From positions 62,001 to 126,000 of the forward strand of contig NZ_CANMCP010000007.1 of the NCBI RefSeq assembly GCF_947496385.1: a stretch of 64,000 bases of DNA, written 5' to 3'. The position numbers and the translations under genes were made by a program. The notes beneath the pieces are model-generated. The model worked only from the letters and a program-made list of their open reading frames with translations, had not been told where the DNA came from and ran no database searches. Of the stretch, positions 8,225-17,378 are shown in pieces. The stretch comes from an uncultured Croceicoccus sp. (GTDB lineage Bacteria; Pseudomonadota; Alphaproteobacteria; Sphingomonadales; Sphingomonadaceae). Numbering within the stretch: position 1 is the stretch's first letter; the number at the start of each line of letters is the position of its first letter.

Positions 8225-9427
8225 ATGCCTGAACTCGATACGATTCGATCAGATTTCGGGAACGGGGCAAGCGGGCCGCTCGCGCTCGACGAGTACCAGG
8301 AATTCGCGCGGCGAACATACAAGGGTGATCTTGACGGAGAGGAACTGTTCCGGTTCCTCCTCCTAGGCCTGCATGGCGAGGTCGGGAGCCTTCTCAGCGA
8401 ACTGAAAAAGAAGCAGCGCGACCGAAGTGCCTACGTCGCTTATTCGCGGTCGGCAGTCGAAGAGACGGGCGATGTGCTGTGGTACCTCGCCAACGTAGCG
8501 TTGGTCGCCGGAATCCCCTTGTCTGCGCTCGCCGGGACAACCGAGCTCGACACCGGCTCAGGCGCGGCGACGACATTTGCCGACCTCGAACCGCAGGCAG
8601 CACTGTTTGAGGAGCCCGCGTCGAATGCCGCAGTACACGAGGCGCTGCTGGTCCTGGCGGCGCGCACCGGGGACATCGTGTCACGTTTCGGAGAAGGACC
8701 CGCAGGAAGCGAGCTACACGCTAGACTGGCCTTGGTATTCGCCGCCCTGGTGAATGCGGCTAAGCAGGCGCATGTGAGTATCGAGGGGGCCGCGACCGCA
8801 AACCTGTCGAAACTGCTCGGTCGCTGGCCGATAACGCGTGATCACGGGAAGCTCTACGACGAGGATTTCCATCCCGACGAGCAGATCCCTAGACGTTTCG
8901 CGGTGGAATTCCGGGAGAGGCAGGTAGGCGGTACAACCTATGCTTTCCAGTCCATCAACGGCGTCAACCTAGGTGACCGGTTGACCGACAACAGCGCGGG
9001 GGACGACGACTATCGCTTCCACGACGTCTTCCATCTCGCATTCGCGGGCATCCTTGGTTGGTCGCCCGTCCTTCGCTCGCTCCTCAAGGTCAAGCGCAAG
9101 AGCGACGGTCGGATCGACGAGATCGAGGACGGCGCAAGGGCTCAAATTACGGAAGAGGGCATCTCCAACTGGATATTCGCGCATGGCCTTCGCCATGGTG
9201 CATTCGAACATGTCGACAGTCTGGACTTCGCGCTCCTCAAGACCGTGCAGGAGATGGTGCGCGAATACGAGGTGAATGACCGACCCCTCTGGATGTGGGA
9301 GGAGGCCATTCTCGCAGGGTTCTCCGTGTTCCGCGATCTCAAGCGAAACCGCGGTGGCACGGTCGAAGTAGACCTTCACAAACGGAGCATCGAATATTCG
9401 GAGGCGGCCGCATCAGGCGGCGGATGA
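8225..9427 (+). CDS. MazG-type nucleotide pyrophosphohydrolase with MazG C-terminal domain
   Basis: A 400-residue protein. The N-terminal half is an all-alpha NTP-PPase: GLHGEVGSLLSELKKKQRD (around residues 41-59) and EETGDVLWYLANVA (around residues 79-92) hold the acidic metal-binding residues of the MazG fold. The C-terminal half (from about residue 215) has DYRFHDVFHLAFAGILGWSPVLR and GISNWIFAHG, matching the MazG_C domain that accompanies phage and defence MazG proteins. The expected reaction is hydrolysis of (d)NTPs, possibly modified ones, to monophosphates and pyrophosphate. It is paired with the HMUDK-like gene and ends 14 bp from the convergent SLOG gene. No TM or signal sequence is seen. 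Confidence 0.82.
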   Translation: MPELDTIRSDFGNGASGPLALDEYQEFARRTYKGDLDGEELFRFLLLGLHGEVGSLLSELKKKQRDRSAYVAYSRSAVEETGDVLWYLANVALVAGIPLSALAGTTELDTGSGAATTFADLEPQAALFEEPASNAAVHEALLVLAARTGDIVSRFGEGPAGSELHARLALVFAALVNAAKQAHVSIEGAATANLSKLLGRWPITRDHGKLYDEDFHPDEQIPRRFAVEFRERQVGGTTYAFQSINGVNLGDRLTDNSAGDDDYRFHDVFHLAFAGILGWSPVLRSLLKVKRKSDGRIDEIEDGARAQITEEGISNWIFAHGLRHGAFEHVDSLDFALLKTVQEMVREYEVNDRPLWMWEEAILAGFSVFRDLKRNRGGTVEVDLHKRSIEYSEAAASGGG

Positions 9428-9441
9428 GCGCAGAAAGCCGC

Positions 9442-10269
9442 TCATAGAGCTGCCGGGCCACGGCGCAGACGCATAAGTCCGCGAAGGACGAGAGCAACCG
9501 CTTCGTCGATGTGAGGAGTGACCGCAAGCGTACGGTTCTCCTCCGGAATCAATCCGTTCGACAGGTCAGCCGTCGAAACATTCGCGAAGATGTCGCGCTG
9601 GCCCCAGTCGCGCGCCGTGACACCGGGGACCTCAGCGAGGCCCAAGGTCGAGGCGATATCCGCCGCGCAGCCTCCAAAGCCGCCCAGAATGTAGAGCGGT
9701 CGGCGCTCATCCAGGGCCACCTGCGCCTCTTCGGCAATCCCCGGCATCGCACCGAGATATCCATCCACTTTCCCGCCTGCGATGATGCGGGCGGAAGTAT
9801 CGCGACCCATACGGCGCCGCATCATCGTCAATCCTTCGATCCACTCGCCGGGCTCTGCCTCACGGGTCTGGAGGTCGCGGCGCTGATCCTTCGCCAGCGG
9901 TGTCCCGTCCTGAGCGAGGAAGAGCAATTCGGCCATGCCCTCCAATTCCTGAGAATACCGCTCGAGATCGTGGAATGGTTTCGAGATGTGCACGGGCCAT
10001 GCGAGGTAGCTTACGACAGCCGCACGTTGGTCGCCCTCGTCAGCATCGCGGCGATGCCGCGCGACGAGCTCGAACAGGATTTCCGTAAACCCGTCCGCCC
10101 GCAGATCGCCACCATAGGCAACCCGTGCGCCCAGGGCGAGGAGATGGCGCGCCATCTCCGCGGTGGCATCCCGCAGGTGGGCCTCTCCCATGCCGAGCGC
10201 ACCGAGGTCAGGGCTCTCGGAAACGGAGATCGCGACCGCTTGGTCGGAGAGAGCTTCACTATATGCCAT
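9442..10269 (-). CDS. SLOG-domain (cluster 3) nucleotide-sensor protein paired with a TIR protein
   Basis: A 275-residue protein whose body is a Rossmann-like SLOG domain. It has AISVSESPDL, an AHLRDATAEMARHLLALGA helix, and VAYGGDLRADGFTEILFEL in the N-terminal third, with PLYILGGFGGCAADIA as the second nucleotide-binding Gly-rich element near residues 195-215. SLOG domains bind or hydrolyse NAD/ADP-ribose-derived nucleotides; in Thoeris the SLOG of ThsA binds the TIR product. I chose the ATG at 10269 because it overlaps the TGA of the upstream TIR gene (ATGA); an ATG 21 bp upstream is possible. Tight coupling with a TIR gene supports a signal-producer/sensor pair, although no obvious killing domain is fused here. 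Confidence 0.75.
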   Translation of the reverse strand: MAYSEALSDQAVAISVSESPDLGALGMGEAHLRDATAEMARHLLALGARVAYGGDLRADGFTEILFELVARHRRDADEGDQRAAVVSYLAWPVHISKPFHDLERYSQELEGMAELLFLAQDGTPLAKDQRRDLQTREAEPGEWIEGLTMMRRRMGRDTSARIIAGGKVDGYLGAMPGIAEEAQVALDERRPLYILGGFGGCAADIASTLGLAEVPGVTARDWGQRDIFANVSTADLSNGLIPEENRTLAVTPHIDEAVALVLRGLMRLRRGPAAL

Positions 10270-11441
10270 CACGCCTTCTCCGCCAGCCACTCGGTGAAGC
10301 TCCTTAGCTCCACCTGCGGTGCAACCGCTTCGAAGAGCCTCTGCTCCTCTCGACTGAGCGGAGGGTCGGGATACACCATCATCGGGTCCCCTGCCATCCC
10401 GGACTTCGGAAGCGCGGCCAGGGAAATGAGTTCGGGCGGCCGCGGGATGAACGTGACCCCGGGATCGCTCACTCTAGTCACCTCGATCCGGCACTTCCAC
10501 AGGAAATCCCGCAAAACCTCGTCGAGGATCCGCCCGATGACATCGTCAAGGCGGTCCATGCCCACCGGATCCATGCGGACGATCGGGACATTCCCGAGAT
10601 ACGGAAATCCCCGCTCGTCACGGTCCCCGATGCAGTTCGCCACGATGAGCGGCACATTGTGGCGCTTCGCCTCTATGATCTCGCGACGACACCACTCCCG
10701 CGATGAGAAGCTGTCCGTATGAATGGCAACGACCGCGCTCTGTCGCACCCTGTTGAGAAGCACCCTGTCGAAGGGAACGCCGGCGGGGATGTCATTGACA
10801 TCGAAGAACGACGAGAGACCCTTTCCATAGTGGAGGTGGCCCCGGAGCGCCTTGGCGATCGCTTCACCATTACCGGCGTGCTTGGAGTGGCTGAGAAAGA
10901 TCGTCACTTTTTCGAGGTAGGTGTCAAGCGCCTCCTCGCTGTCGTCGCCGTGCTCCATCCGTACCAGGTAGTGGCGAAGCATCCGACACAGCTCGAGCGT
11001 GAGCTCAGAAATGAGTCTAGATGTCTTGGCTTCACTCGAACCCGTGAACTTGTCGAAGCGGATGGCCTGCTCACTCGTCAACGCCGTCGCCGAACGCTCG
11101 AAGGCGACGGGTAGCACCCGCATGCGCAGACCCCGCGCTTCGGCTTCTTTGGACAGGCTCTCGACATAGCGACGCCAAGCCGGATCGTCGACCATGTGCT
11201 CGTCACCGAGAACGATCACCGCAGTCGTCTCCGCGCTTTCGGGATCGATGGGCAGTGGGGACGGCTCGCCCGGTGCGGCCTCAGAGCGGAAGAGAACGCT
11301 GAGCCCCGTTCCTCCGGCAACGCTGTCGAACAATTCTCTTCTGAAGTGCGACATCAGCGTCTTCGCCATCGCATCTCCGGCAGTAAACGAAGGGTGCCAA
11401 GCCAAGTAGAGTGCGAGCAGCGGTCGTGTGGGAACTGTCAT
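10269..11441 (-). CDS. Double TIR-like protein, first gene of the TIR-SLOG operon
   Basis: A 390-residue protein from the ATG at 11441; an upstream ATG at 11477 adds 12 unlikely residues. Residues 1-115 (RPLLALYLAWHPSF, FRRELFDSV, TAVIVLGDEHMVDDPAW) look like a diverged TIR or related Rossmann domain. A canonical TIR follows at about residues 179-308: VTIFLSHSKH, FFDVNDIPAG, and SREWCRREIIEAKRH with the likely catalytic Glu at residue 254. A C-terminal region of about 80 residues containing PGVTFIPRPPELISL may link to its partner. The gene heads a two-gene operon with the SLOG gene. TIR-SLOG neighbourhoods were predicted computationally as NAD-nucleotide immune systems; activity here is inferred. 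Confidence 0.78.
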   Translation of the reverse strand: MTVPTRPLLALYLAWHPSFTAGDAMAKTLMSHFRRELFDSVAGGTGLSVLFRSEAAPGEPSPLPIDPESAETTAVIVLGDEHMVDDPAWRRYVESLSKEAEARGLRMRVLPVAFERSATALTSEQAIRFDKFTGSSEAKTSRLISELTLELCRMLRHYLVRMEHGDDSEEALDTYLEKVTIFLSHSKHAGNGEAIAKALRGHLHYGKGLSSFFDVNDIPAGVPFDRVLLNRVRQSAVVAIHTDSFSSREWCRREIIEAKRHNVPLIVANCIGDRDERGFPYLGNVPIVRMDPVGMDRLDDVIGRILDEVLRDFLWKCRIEVTRVSDPGVTFIPRPPELISLAALPKSGMAGDPMMVYPDPPLSREEQRLFEAVAPQVELRSFTEWLAEKA

Positions 11442-12124
11442 CGCAAAATGACTAGCTCGGATCGCCAGAGTCATCAATCACGAGAACAGGCCGGTTAAGA
11501 ACCGCGCCTCGATGCCAGAACCGCATCTCAAGAAAAATCTTCAAATTTTGTAAAAACTTCTAAGGCTCGTCCGCGAAGAGAAACGAGCCAGCCCCGCTGC
11601 TACCGACCCAGTGCGCCGAAAAGCTGGTGTTGAGAAATTCGCTTCCCTGTCCTGACTGCTTGCAGCATGATGTGACCGAAACTGGATCCAGCTAAGCGCG
11701 GCCGACTGATTAAGCAGCTGGGACGGCGGCAAAGTCCATATCTTGAACACTCGACCGGGGCCTGAACGAATGGCGGCTTTCCAGCAAACGCTATGCCGTC
11801 GCGAATGGCCGTAATCGGGCGCGTTGCTGACGCCCGGATAATTCGGCTGGAATGTCCGCTATCCGGATCTGTAGCCCGAAAGCCGCCGTTCCGGTTTGTC
11901 CGACGTGGTCGACCCGATCCAACCAATTCCACATCGCCTGTTGCTTCTTCGGATGTTGATGGAAATCTCCAAAACCGGGTGTGATGGTGGTTCATTGAAG
12001 CGCCCGAGATAAGTTGCCAACGAGGTCAGAGAGTAGAGGGTGCAAAATATCGGCGAACCCTCAGGGGCCAAATTTTCCCCTCCCAATCCCATTCCGTTTC
12101 CGCTATGTTCTAAGGAGTAGCCGG
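11442..12124. other. Non-coding boundary between defence island and conjugation module
   Basis: In these 683 bp I find no gene I would support; open frames on both strands lack recognisable motifs and ribosome-binding sites. The left part should contain the TIR-SLOG promoter (minus strand), and an A/T-rich patch lies at 11530-11560. The right end carries the promoter of the small membrane protein gene at 12125. Confidence 0.45.
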
Positions 12125-12355
12125 ATGAACGCCCTGATGCCCAATTTCGATTTCGATCCCAGAAACAAGCCTCACCGCGAGGAATGGCAGGGTTTTGCCG
12201 AAGTCGACGAGGCGATCCGCGAAAATCGCCTCATGGAATATCGCTTCCGCAAATCCTGGGCCGATCCCTGGGGTCGTAAACTTAATCTGTTTGTCGGCTT
12301 CATCATGGTGACTGGATTCGCATATCTTGGCGGCGCGCTCGCTGGATGGTGGTAG
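12125..12355 (+). CDS. Small single-pass membrane protein, unknown function
   Basis: A 76-residue protein. AAGGAG at 12112-12117 lies 7 bp before the ATG at 12125 and fixes this start over a longer frame opening at 12014. The N-terminal 50 residues are charged and hydrophilic (NFDFDPRNKPHREEWQGF), followed by one transmembrane helix, LFVGFIMVTGFAYLGGALAG, ending in WW. Predicted topology is cytoplasmic N-terminus with a C-terminal anchor. It converges with traG, the two stops being 14 bp apart. It resembles no F-type transfer protein that I recognise; its position at the edge of the operon may be coincidental. Confidence 0.65.
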   Translation: MNALMPNFDFDPRNKPHREEWQGFAEVDEAIRENRLMEYRFRKSWADPWGRKLNLFVGFIMVTGFAYLGGALAGWW

Positions 12356-12369
12356 ATCGCCAGCCGGTA

Positions 12370-15075
12370 TTACCACTTCTTCACGTCATCCGCCGCGTCA
12401 GCGCTGGCCCCGCGTGCATCTTTCGTGGATTGCCGTAGCGCATCGCGAACCTTGCCGGCACGTTCGTCCCCGTTTGACTGCACGCGGCCTACTTCATTCT
12501 GGATTGGACCAATATCCGGGGCGCGTGGGACAGATCCGCCGATATTGCCGCCAACCCCTGATCGGCTGCGCACATCAGCCGACCCAGACACGTCGGGTCG
12601 CGCAACTGCCGGACCGGATTTCAGCACAAGCTGGTCCTCGATATTGTCACGCAGGACATCGGCGTAGCTTTCGATAAAGCGGGTCTGGAGTGCCCGGCCT
12701 TCGCTGCCGAGCTGGAACGCGACATCGTCGAAGCGCGCATTGCCGTAGAAATCGCGGTTTCGGTCGATCTCCGCCATCCCCCATTCGCGATAGGCCTGCG
12801 ACAGGTTAAGCGTGCCCGAAGCACTGCCGCTGTCGAAGAGCGAGGCCTGCTGTTCTAGGCGATTGGCAATCTCTTCTGATCTCCGCGCTTCTCTTGAATA
12901 GCTTTGCGCTTCCGTTAGCGAAGCATTCATTCCGCTTGCCGACGTGGAGACCGACGAACTCGAATCCGTCCCAACGGTGCGAACAAATCCGTCGCGGGTG
13001 CTGGTCCAATTCCGGCTATCGGATAGCTGGCGAAGGCTACCGAGGATTCGCGACCGGTCTTCCGAGGCGATCCCGATATCGCTGTCCGTCCATGTGCGTT
13101 GTGCACCGCCTTTCAGACCTGCCTTTGCAGATGCGACGCCGCTCGTAGCCGCGGCACCCACGCCCGCATCACCGCCAATGAAGAATGACGTCGTGATATC
13201 GTCTGCCGCCCGCCGTGACAGTCCGAACTGGCGCTGCAGCGCGAGCGAGGCCTGGTCGACCTCGGAAAAGGCGGTCTGGATGCTGTCGGAATTCGACTGC
13301 CCGGTGGCGGTCTCGAAGGCGCGGCCCTGGCTGTACTGATCGCGCAGTTCGCGAAACCGCGAGACGGCGCTGCTGGTCGATTGCGCGGCGATATTGGCGA
13401 GGCTTTCGGAATTCGCGCGGGCCTCGCTCGCCCTGGTGGCAAGCCGGCTCGAGACTTCCTGGCCGACCGAGGGCGTGAAGGGGTAGTTCGAATTCGGGAG
13501 CTGGTCGTAGCTGGCTTCGGGATAGCTGGTCTCGACAGAGCCTGTGCCGCTGACGGTGCGGGTCTGCGCCGCGCCATAGGCAAAGGACGGCGCAACGGTC
13601 CCTTGCGCGAACTGGCGGGTGAGGACGTTCGAATTCTCGAAACTGGTATTGCCGAGGGCAACATTGCCGGTGCTCGCCTCGCGCGCGGCCTCCTCGGCGG
13701 CGTTCTGGCTGGGGTTCAGATAGCTTGTCGCATGATGCGAGATCGCCATGGCGCCGCGCGCGACCCCGCCGGCGAGGAACGGCACCGAAGCGATGAGATA
13801 GCCGGCAAGAATACCGATGTCGCTGTTGACGTCGGCCATGCCGGTAAAGCTGGCGAGCGTCAGGCCGTTCGATCCGGCGACCGCGCTCATGTCGGCCGCG
13901 CCCTTGGCCATCAGCATCATGTGGAGGATGACGAACAAGGGCCCCCAGGCGGCAAGATAGAAGAAGCCGGTGACATAACCTTTCAGGGCAACCGGACCCG
14001 ACCGCGGCATCAGGAACAGCGGGTAGAGGACGGGGAATAGCGCGTAGAACAGGACGGTCAGGACCACGTTCAACAGTGGCACCCATTTCATGGCATTGCT
14101 GGCAATCGAGGAATAGGTGCGCTCGGTCTGGATATCGGCGCGGGTCTGGGCATAGACATCGACGCTCCCAGCGCCGCTCGCCCCCGACATCGAATGCATG
14201 GCGCTTTCCATCGCGTTGATGGTCAGCGTCTGCTGGAAAATCTCGGTCGCATTGGCCGAGACCCCGGCGAGATACTGGTAAGCGATGGGCAGATCAGCAA
14301 AGAGCTTGGCCTTGGCGAGCGCGGCGGACTGGTTGGGATAAAGCTGCCGCCCGAAGACACTGCCCATGTCATCGATCAGCCCGGCCCATTGCGTGGACAG
14401 CGCGTTATAGGCCTCGCGGCAGGTGACGATGTCCGAAGTGACCATGCCGCTGCCACTGTCGCGCACGAGAAAACGCTGCGCGCGCGCCTGGCTGCCGGGC
14501 GCGATCGTCGCCCAGATATCGCTGCTTTCGGCAAGGTCCTTCATCGACATGCGGCCGAGCAGGACATCGTAGAACACGCATTGCTTGAAATGCTCGTCGA
14601 GATTGGCGGCAAATTCCGGATCGGAAATCCGCAAGGATCGCGTCGCATCGTAAAGCCGCGCGCCGTAAATCATGCCGTTCTTTGAATAGTCGAGATCGCC
14701 GGGAAGCCCGAAGACGACTTCGGCCGAGCCTGTCAGGTAGTCGCCGACCTGGCTGGTGAAACTCGCCATGAGCGCAAGTCCGAGTGGCACATTGGCGACT
14801 TCTGCCGGCGCCAGGCCCGGGTTCAGCCGGTCGGTCACATGGACGTCGATCCGCGGCACCATCAGGCAGGAATAGATGAGGGTGGCGCCCAGGAACCAGT
14901 TGATCCAGGCGCGCCAGTCCTGGTTGAAGGCAAGGGTGAGGGCGGAGAGCCCCAGCCCCATGACCATGACAACCTGGATCAGGCTCTTGTAGCCGCCGTT
15001 TCCGGTCCAGGCGGCGACGGCCTGGAAGGTGCTGACGAGATAGTCGCCGCCGCCGATGGTGAAGATCTCGACCAT
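12370..15075 (-). CDS. traG: TraG, F-type mating-pair stabilisation inner-membrane protein
   Basis: A 901-residue protein and the last gene of the transfer operon. I chose the ATG at 15075 (MVEIFTIGGGDYLV), 13 bp after traH; the frame stays open upstream inside traH but that part is shadow. The N-terminal half is hydrophobic with several transmembrane helices (for example around residues 30-65 and 330-420: VLTVLFYALFPVLYPLFLMP, AAWGPLFVILHMMLMA), typical of the TraG N domain that works in pilus assembly. The C-terminal half is Ser/Ala/Gln/Arg-rich and soluble, corresponding to the periplasmic part used in mating-pair stabilisation and, in F, entry exclusion. Length matches F TraG (about 940). 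Confidence 0.9.
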   Translation of the reverse strand: MVEIFTIGGGDYLVSTFQAVAAWTGNGGYKSLIQVVMVMGLGLSALTLAFNQDWRAWINWFLGATLIYSCLMVPRIDVHVTDRLNPGLAPAEVANVPLGLALMASFTSQVGDYLTGSAEVVFGLPGDLDYSKNGMIYGARLYDATRSLRISDPEFAANLDEHFKQCVFYDVLLGRMSMKDLAESSDIWATIAPGSQARAQRFLVRDSGSGMVTSDIVTCREAYNALSTQWAGLIDDMGSVFGRQLYPNQSAALAKAKLFADLPIAYQYLAGVSANATEIFQQTLTINAMESAMHSMSGASGAGSVDVYAQTRADIQTERTYSSIASNAMKWVPLLNVVLTVLFYALFPVLYPLFLMPRSGPVALKGYVTGFFYLAAWGPLFVILHMMLMAKGAADMSAVAGSNGLTLASFTGMADVNSDIGILAGYLIASVPFLAGGVARGAMAISHHATSYLNPSQNAAEEAAREASTGNVALGNTSFENSNVLTRQFAQGTVAPSFAYGAAQTRTVSGTGSVETSYPEASYDQLPNSNYPFTPSVGQEVSSRLATRASEARANSESLANIAAQSTSSAVSRFRELRDQYSQGRAFETATGQSNSDSIQTAFSEVDQASLALQRQFGLSRRAADDITTSFFIGGDAGVGAAATSGVASAKAGLKGGAQRTWTDSDIGIASEDRSRILGSLRQLSDSRNWTSTRDGFVRTVGTDSSSSVSTSASGMNASLTEAQSYSREARRSEEIANRLEQQASLFDSGSASGTLNLSQAYREWGMAEIDRNRDFYGNARFDDVAFQLGSEGRALQTRFIESYADVLRDNIEDQLVLKSGPAVARPDVSGSADVRSRSGVGGNIGGSVPRAPDIGPIQNEVGRVQSNGDERAGKVRDALRQSTKDARGASADAADDVKKW

Positions 15076-15088
15076 GGGAAAGTCCCGA

Positions 15089-16537
15089 TCAGTGGGTGAG
15101 CGCGCGGGTGCGAACACCGCGCGACCAGTCGAGCGAGGCGGCCATGCCGGGCGACATCGAGGCGGCGAGCACGTTCTCGATAAAGGCGGTCTTCTCGATG
15201 ATCTGCAGGACGGCATTGACGCGTAAATGCGTATTGGCCTGCCGGTCGGCCAATGCGGTGCGCACGTCCCTGACCTGGCGCTGCCACATCGCAAGCTTGG
15301 CCTCGTCGGCGCCGATAAAGCTGGTCATCGAGCGGCCCGCTTCGCCGGTAATGCGCTCGAGGATCGCGAAGAGGAGGTCGACGCTGGCGATCTCGGCGAG
15401 GGTTTCGCGGTCGTCGGTCGGCATGCCGCGCCCATAAGCGGCCTGGACGGTGAGAACCTTGTAAAGCGGGACCGAGGAAACCTGCAGCAGTTCCTTCTGC
15501 GCATCGGAGATCGCGGTGTCGTCGCGGATCGCATCGACCATGCCGGTGATGAGCGCGGCGACGCGCGGGCGAAGCGCCTTCGAGGCAGGCAGGTTCAGCG
15601 TCTTGAAGCTGGGGTTCAAACACTCGGCGGGTTCGTTGCAATCGAACACGCGCACATCGCCTGCCGCGGTGCCATCGAGCAGCGCGGTGACGAGCGTCGA
15701 GGAGGCATCGCCGGCAAAGGGCACGAACTTGCCGGGTTCGTCGTCCTTGGGCGGGATATAGATGACGGTGCCGATCAGCGTCATCGCGTATTCGGCGAGT
15801 TCGCGATCGAAACTGCCGCCCGGATTGAAGAAGGCGCTCTTCTTGAGGATTGTCCAGGTGTAGTTGCGGGGCACGCCGGGATTGACGTCGTCGTACTTGC
15901 CCGCGCCTGCTGCGGTGGTGCTGGCGCGCTCGCCCTTCGTGCCGCAGCCGTGCTTCGCCGCGGCATAGTCGGTGAACACGCCCTCGCTATTGCCGATGGC
16001 TTCGCAGATCGCCTTGTCGGCAAGATCGCCCTTGGGCCAGACGCCGCCGACCAATCCTTGCGCCATTTCGCAGGAATTGATGTTCAGATTGTTCATCAGC
16101 TGCGCTTTTTGCGAAAATTCCTGCATGATCTTCGAGCATTCGGGGCAGACGGTGTCGATCGCGAGGGAGAAGGCAAAGCCGATCGAATTGTTGGCGACGG
16201 CTTTTAAAAGCGCGACGATCTCGCTCGCATTGATGAACGAGAAGGAGCCAGCAAAGATGTCGATGCCGCCGCAGCCTGCGCGGGCGCGCGGCAATTGCAG
16301 GTTGGCGATATTGGTCGTTTTCTGCGGAAAGCGCGTCCAGACATTACCAAGACTGTAATAGCCCGCCGACTGGCCCTCGAACGCCGTAGGCCCGGTGACA
16401 TTCGATGCCCCGCCGAGATCGCCGAGGAAGGTATCCATTGATGAGCCGACATCGGCCAAAGCCGGGTCGGGGAGCGTGGCGCCCATGAGCGCGAGGGCGG
16501 CAAGCGCGCCCGTCCATGGCTTGCGGCTAAAAATCAT
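15089..16537 (-). CDS. traH: TraH, F-type pilus assembly protein
   Basis: A 482-residue periplasmic protein with a Sec signal (ALAALALMGATLPDPALA). It contains GGIDIFAGSFSFINASEIV, the family's best-known block, and paired cysteines (TVCPECSKIMQEF, NSCEMAQGLVGGVWP) expected to form disulfides. TraH works with TraF, TraW, TraU and TrbI in pilus extension and retraction and associates with the outer-membrane core. It overlaps the traF stop by 11 bp. Confidence 0.93.
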   Translation of the reverse strand: MIFSRKPWTGALAALALMGATLPDPALADVGSSMDTFLGDLGGASNVTGPTAFEGQSAGYYSLGNVWTRFPQKTTNIANLQLPRARAGCGGIDIFAGSFSFINASEIVALLKAVANNSIGFAFSLAIDTVCPECSKIMQEFSQKAQLMNNLNINSCEMAQGLVGGVWPKGDLADKAICEAIGNSEGVFTDYAAAKHGCGTKGERASTTAAGAGKYDDVNPGVPRNYTWTILKKSAFFNPGGSFDRELAEYAMTLIGTVIYIPPKDDEPGKFVPFAGDASSTLVTALLDGTAAGDVRVFDCNEPAECLNPSFKTLNLPASKALRPRVAALITGMVDAIRDDTAISDAQKELLQVSSVPLYKVLTVQAAYGRGMPTDDRETLAEIASVDLLFAILERITGEAGRSMTSFIGADEAKLAMWQRQVRDVRTALADRQANTHLRVNAVLQIIEKTAFIENVLAASMSPGMAASLDWSRGVRTRALTH

Positions 16538-17378
16538 GTCCGGCGTCCTTGCTTGTGAGGAGGTAGATGCGGTCCTGGAGTTCGTCGGCGCTCATCACGC
16601 CGTAGCCGATTGGAATGGCGCGCTGGTTTTTCGCGTCCCAGAGGACGACCGCAGGCGTGACCTTGGGCTCGAGGCCCATGCGGGCGCGCTGGTTGGTCTC
16701 GACGGTGTAGTCGGGAAACTGCTTCGACGGCCCGCCATCGGTCGAGATCGCGCGTACGGTAATGTTCCAGGTCGATGTCACCGAGCGCACGATCGGGCTC
16801 ATGACCTCGCAGGCGCCGCAGCTCTGCGCGAAGAAGTAGAACAGGCCATAGCGCGCCGATAGCGAGCGCATGGCAGCATCGCGTTCGGCTTTCCTTGCAT
16901 CCTGCCATTGCCGCTTGCCGAGCGTCGAGACCGGGCGTTGCAGGGTATAGTCGAGCTCGGGATCCTGCCAGATCGCGCGTTGCCAGACATCGGAAAAGAG
17001 CGCGGCCTGGTCGAGCTGGCGGCGCTGGAAGCGGATATAGGCGGTGACATTGGCCGGCGTGGGCTCGATGATCGCGCGCGCCTTCAACTCGCGCAAGGTC
17101 ATGGTGATTGCATCGAGCTTTTCTACCGCGCTCGATGCGGGCGGCTTGGCAGCGTCGGCATCGTCCTCGACCGGTTCGGGTCGGGCGCAGTAGAACCAGT
17201 AGCCGAGCCTCCGCTCCTCGCAATAGAAGGCGTCGGCGCCGTCGCCGGTCGCGACGAAGGGTGCGTCGGTCGACTTTCCGTTGGCCAAGGCAACCTTTGG
17301 TGCCGCGACAATAATCGCGGCGAGAAGCGTCAGGGCGACGGCGAGGCGCCGCCAGGTCTCAGGAGCCGGAACGGGCAT
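16527..17378 (-). CDS. traF: TraF, thioredoxin-like F-type assembly protein
   Basis: A 283-residue periplasmic protein with signal sequence (LAVALTLLAAIIVAAPKVALA). The C-terminal thioredoxin-like domain has LFYFFAQSCGACEVMSPIV with a complete CGAC (CxxC) motif, so unlike the F-plasmid TraF, which lacks it, this copy could be redox-active. GYWFYC and a helix-rich linker precede the fold. It overlaps traN by 20 bp upstream. Together with the DsbC-like protein encoded in this operon it likely supports disulfide formation in the Cys-rich TraN, TraH and TraU. Confidence 0.9.
   Translation of the reverse strand: MPVPAPETWRRLAVALTLLAAIIVAAPKVALANGKSTDAPFVATGDGADAFYCEERRLGYWFYCARPEPVEDDADAAKPPASSAVEKLDAITMTLRELKARAIIEPTPANVTAYIRFQRRQLDQAALFSDVWQRAIWQDPELDYTLQRPVSTLGKRQWQDARKAERDAAMRSLSARYGLFYFFAQSCGACEVMSPIVRSVTSTWNITVRAISTDGGPSKQFPDYTVETNQRARMGLEPKVTPAVVLWDAKNQRAIPIGYGVMSADELQDRIYLLTSKDAGHDF

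Noticed and set aside
9511-10722. 403-codon open frame on the plus strand
   Set aside because: It is antisense to the SLOG and TIR genes, Arg-rich and without motifs; a shadow of high-G+C coding DNA.
13169-14086. 305-codon minus-strand frame inside traG
   Set aside because: Out of frame with the TraG membrane-domain reading and Arg/His-rich; a shadow frame.
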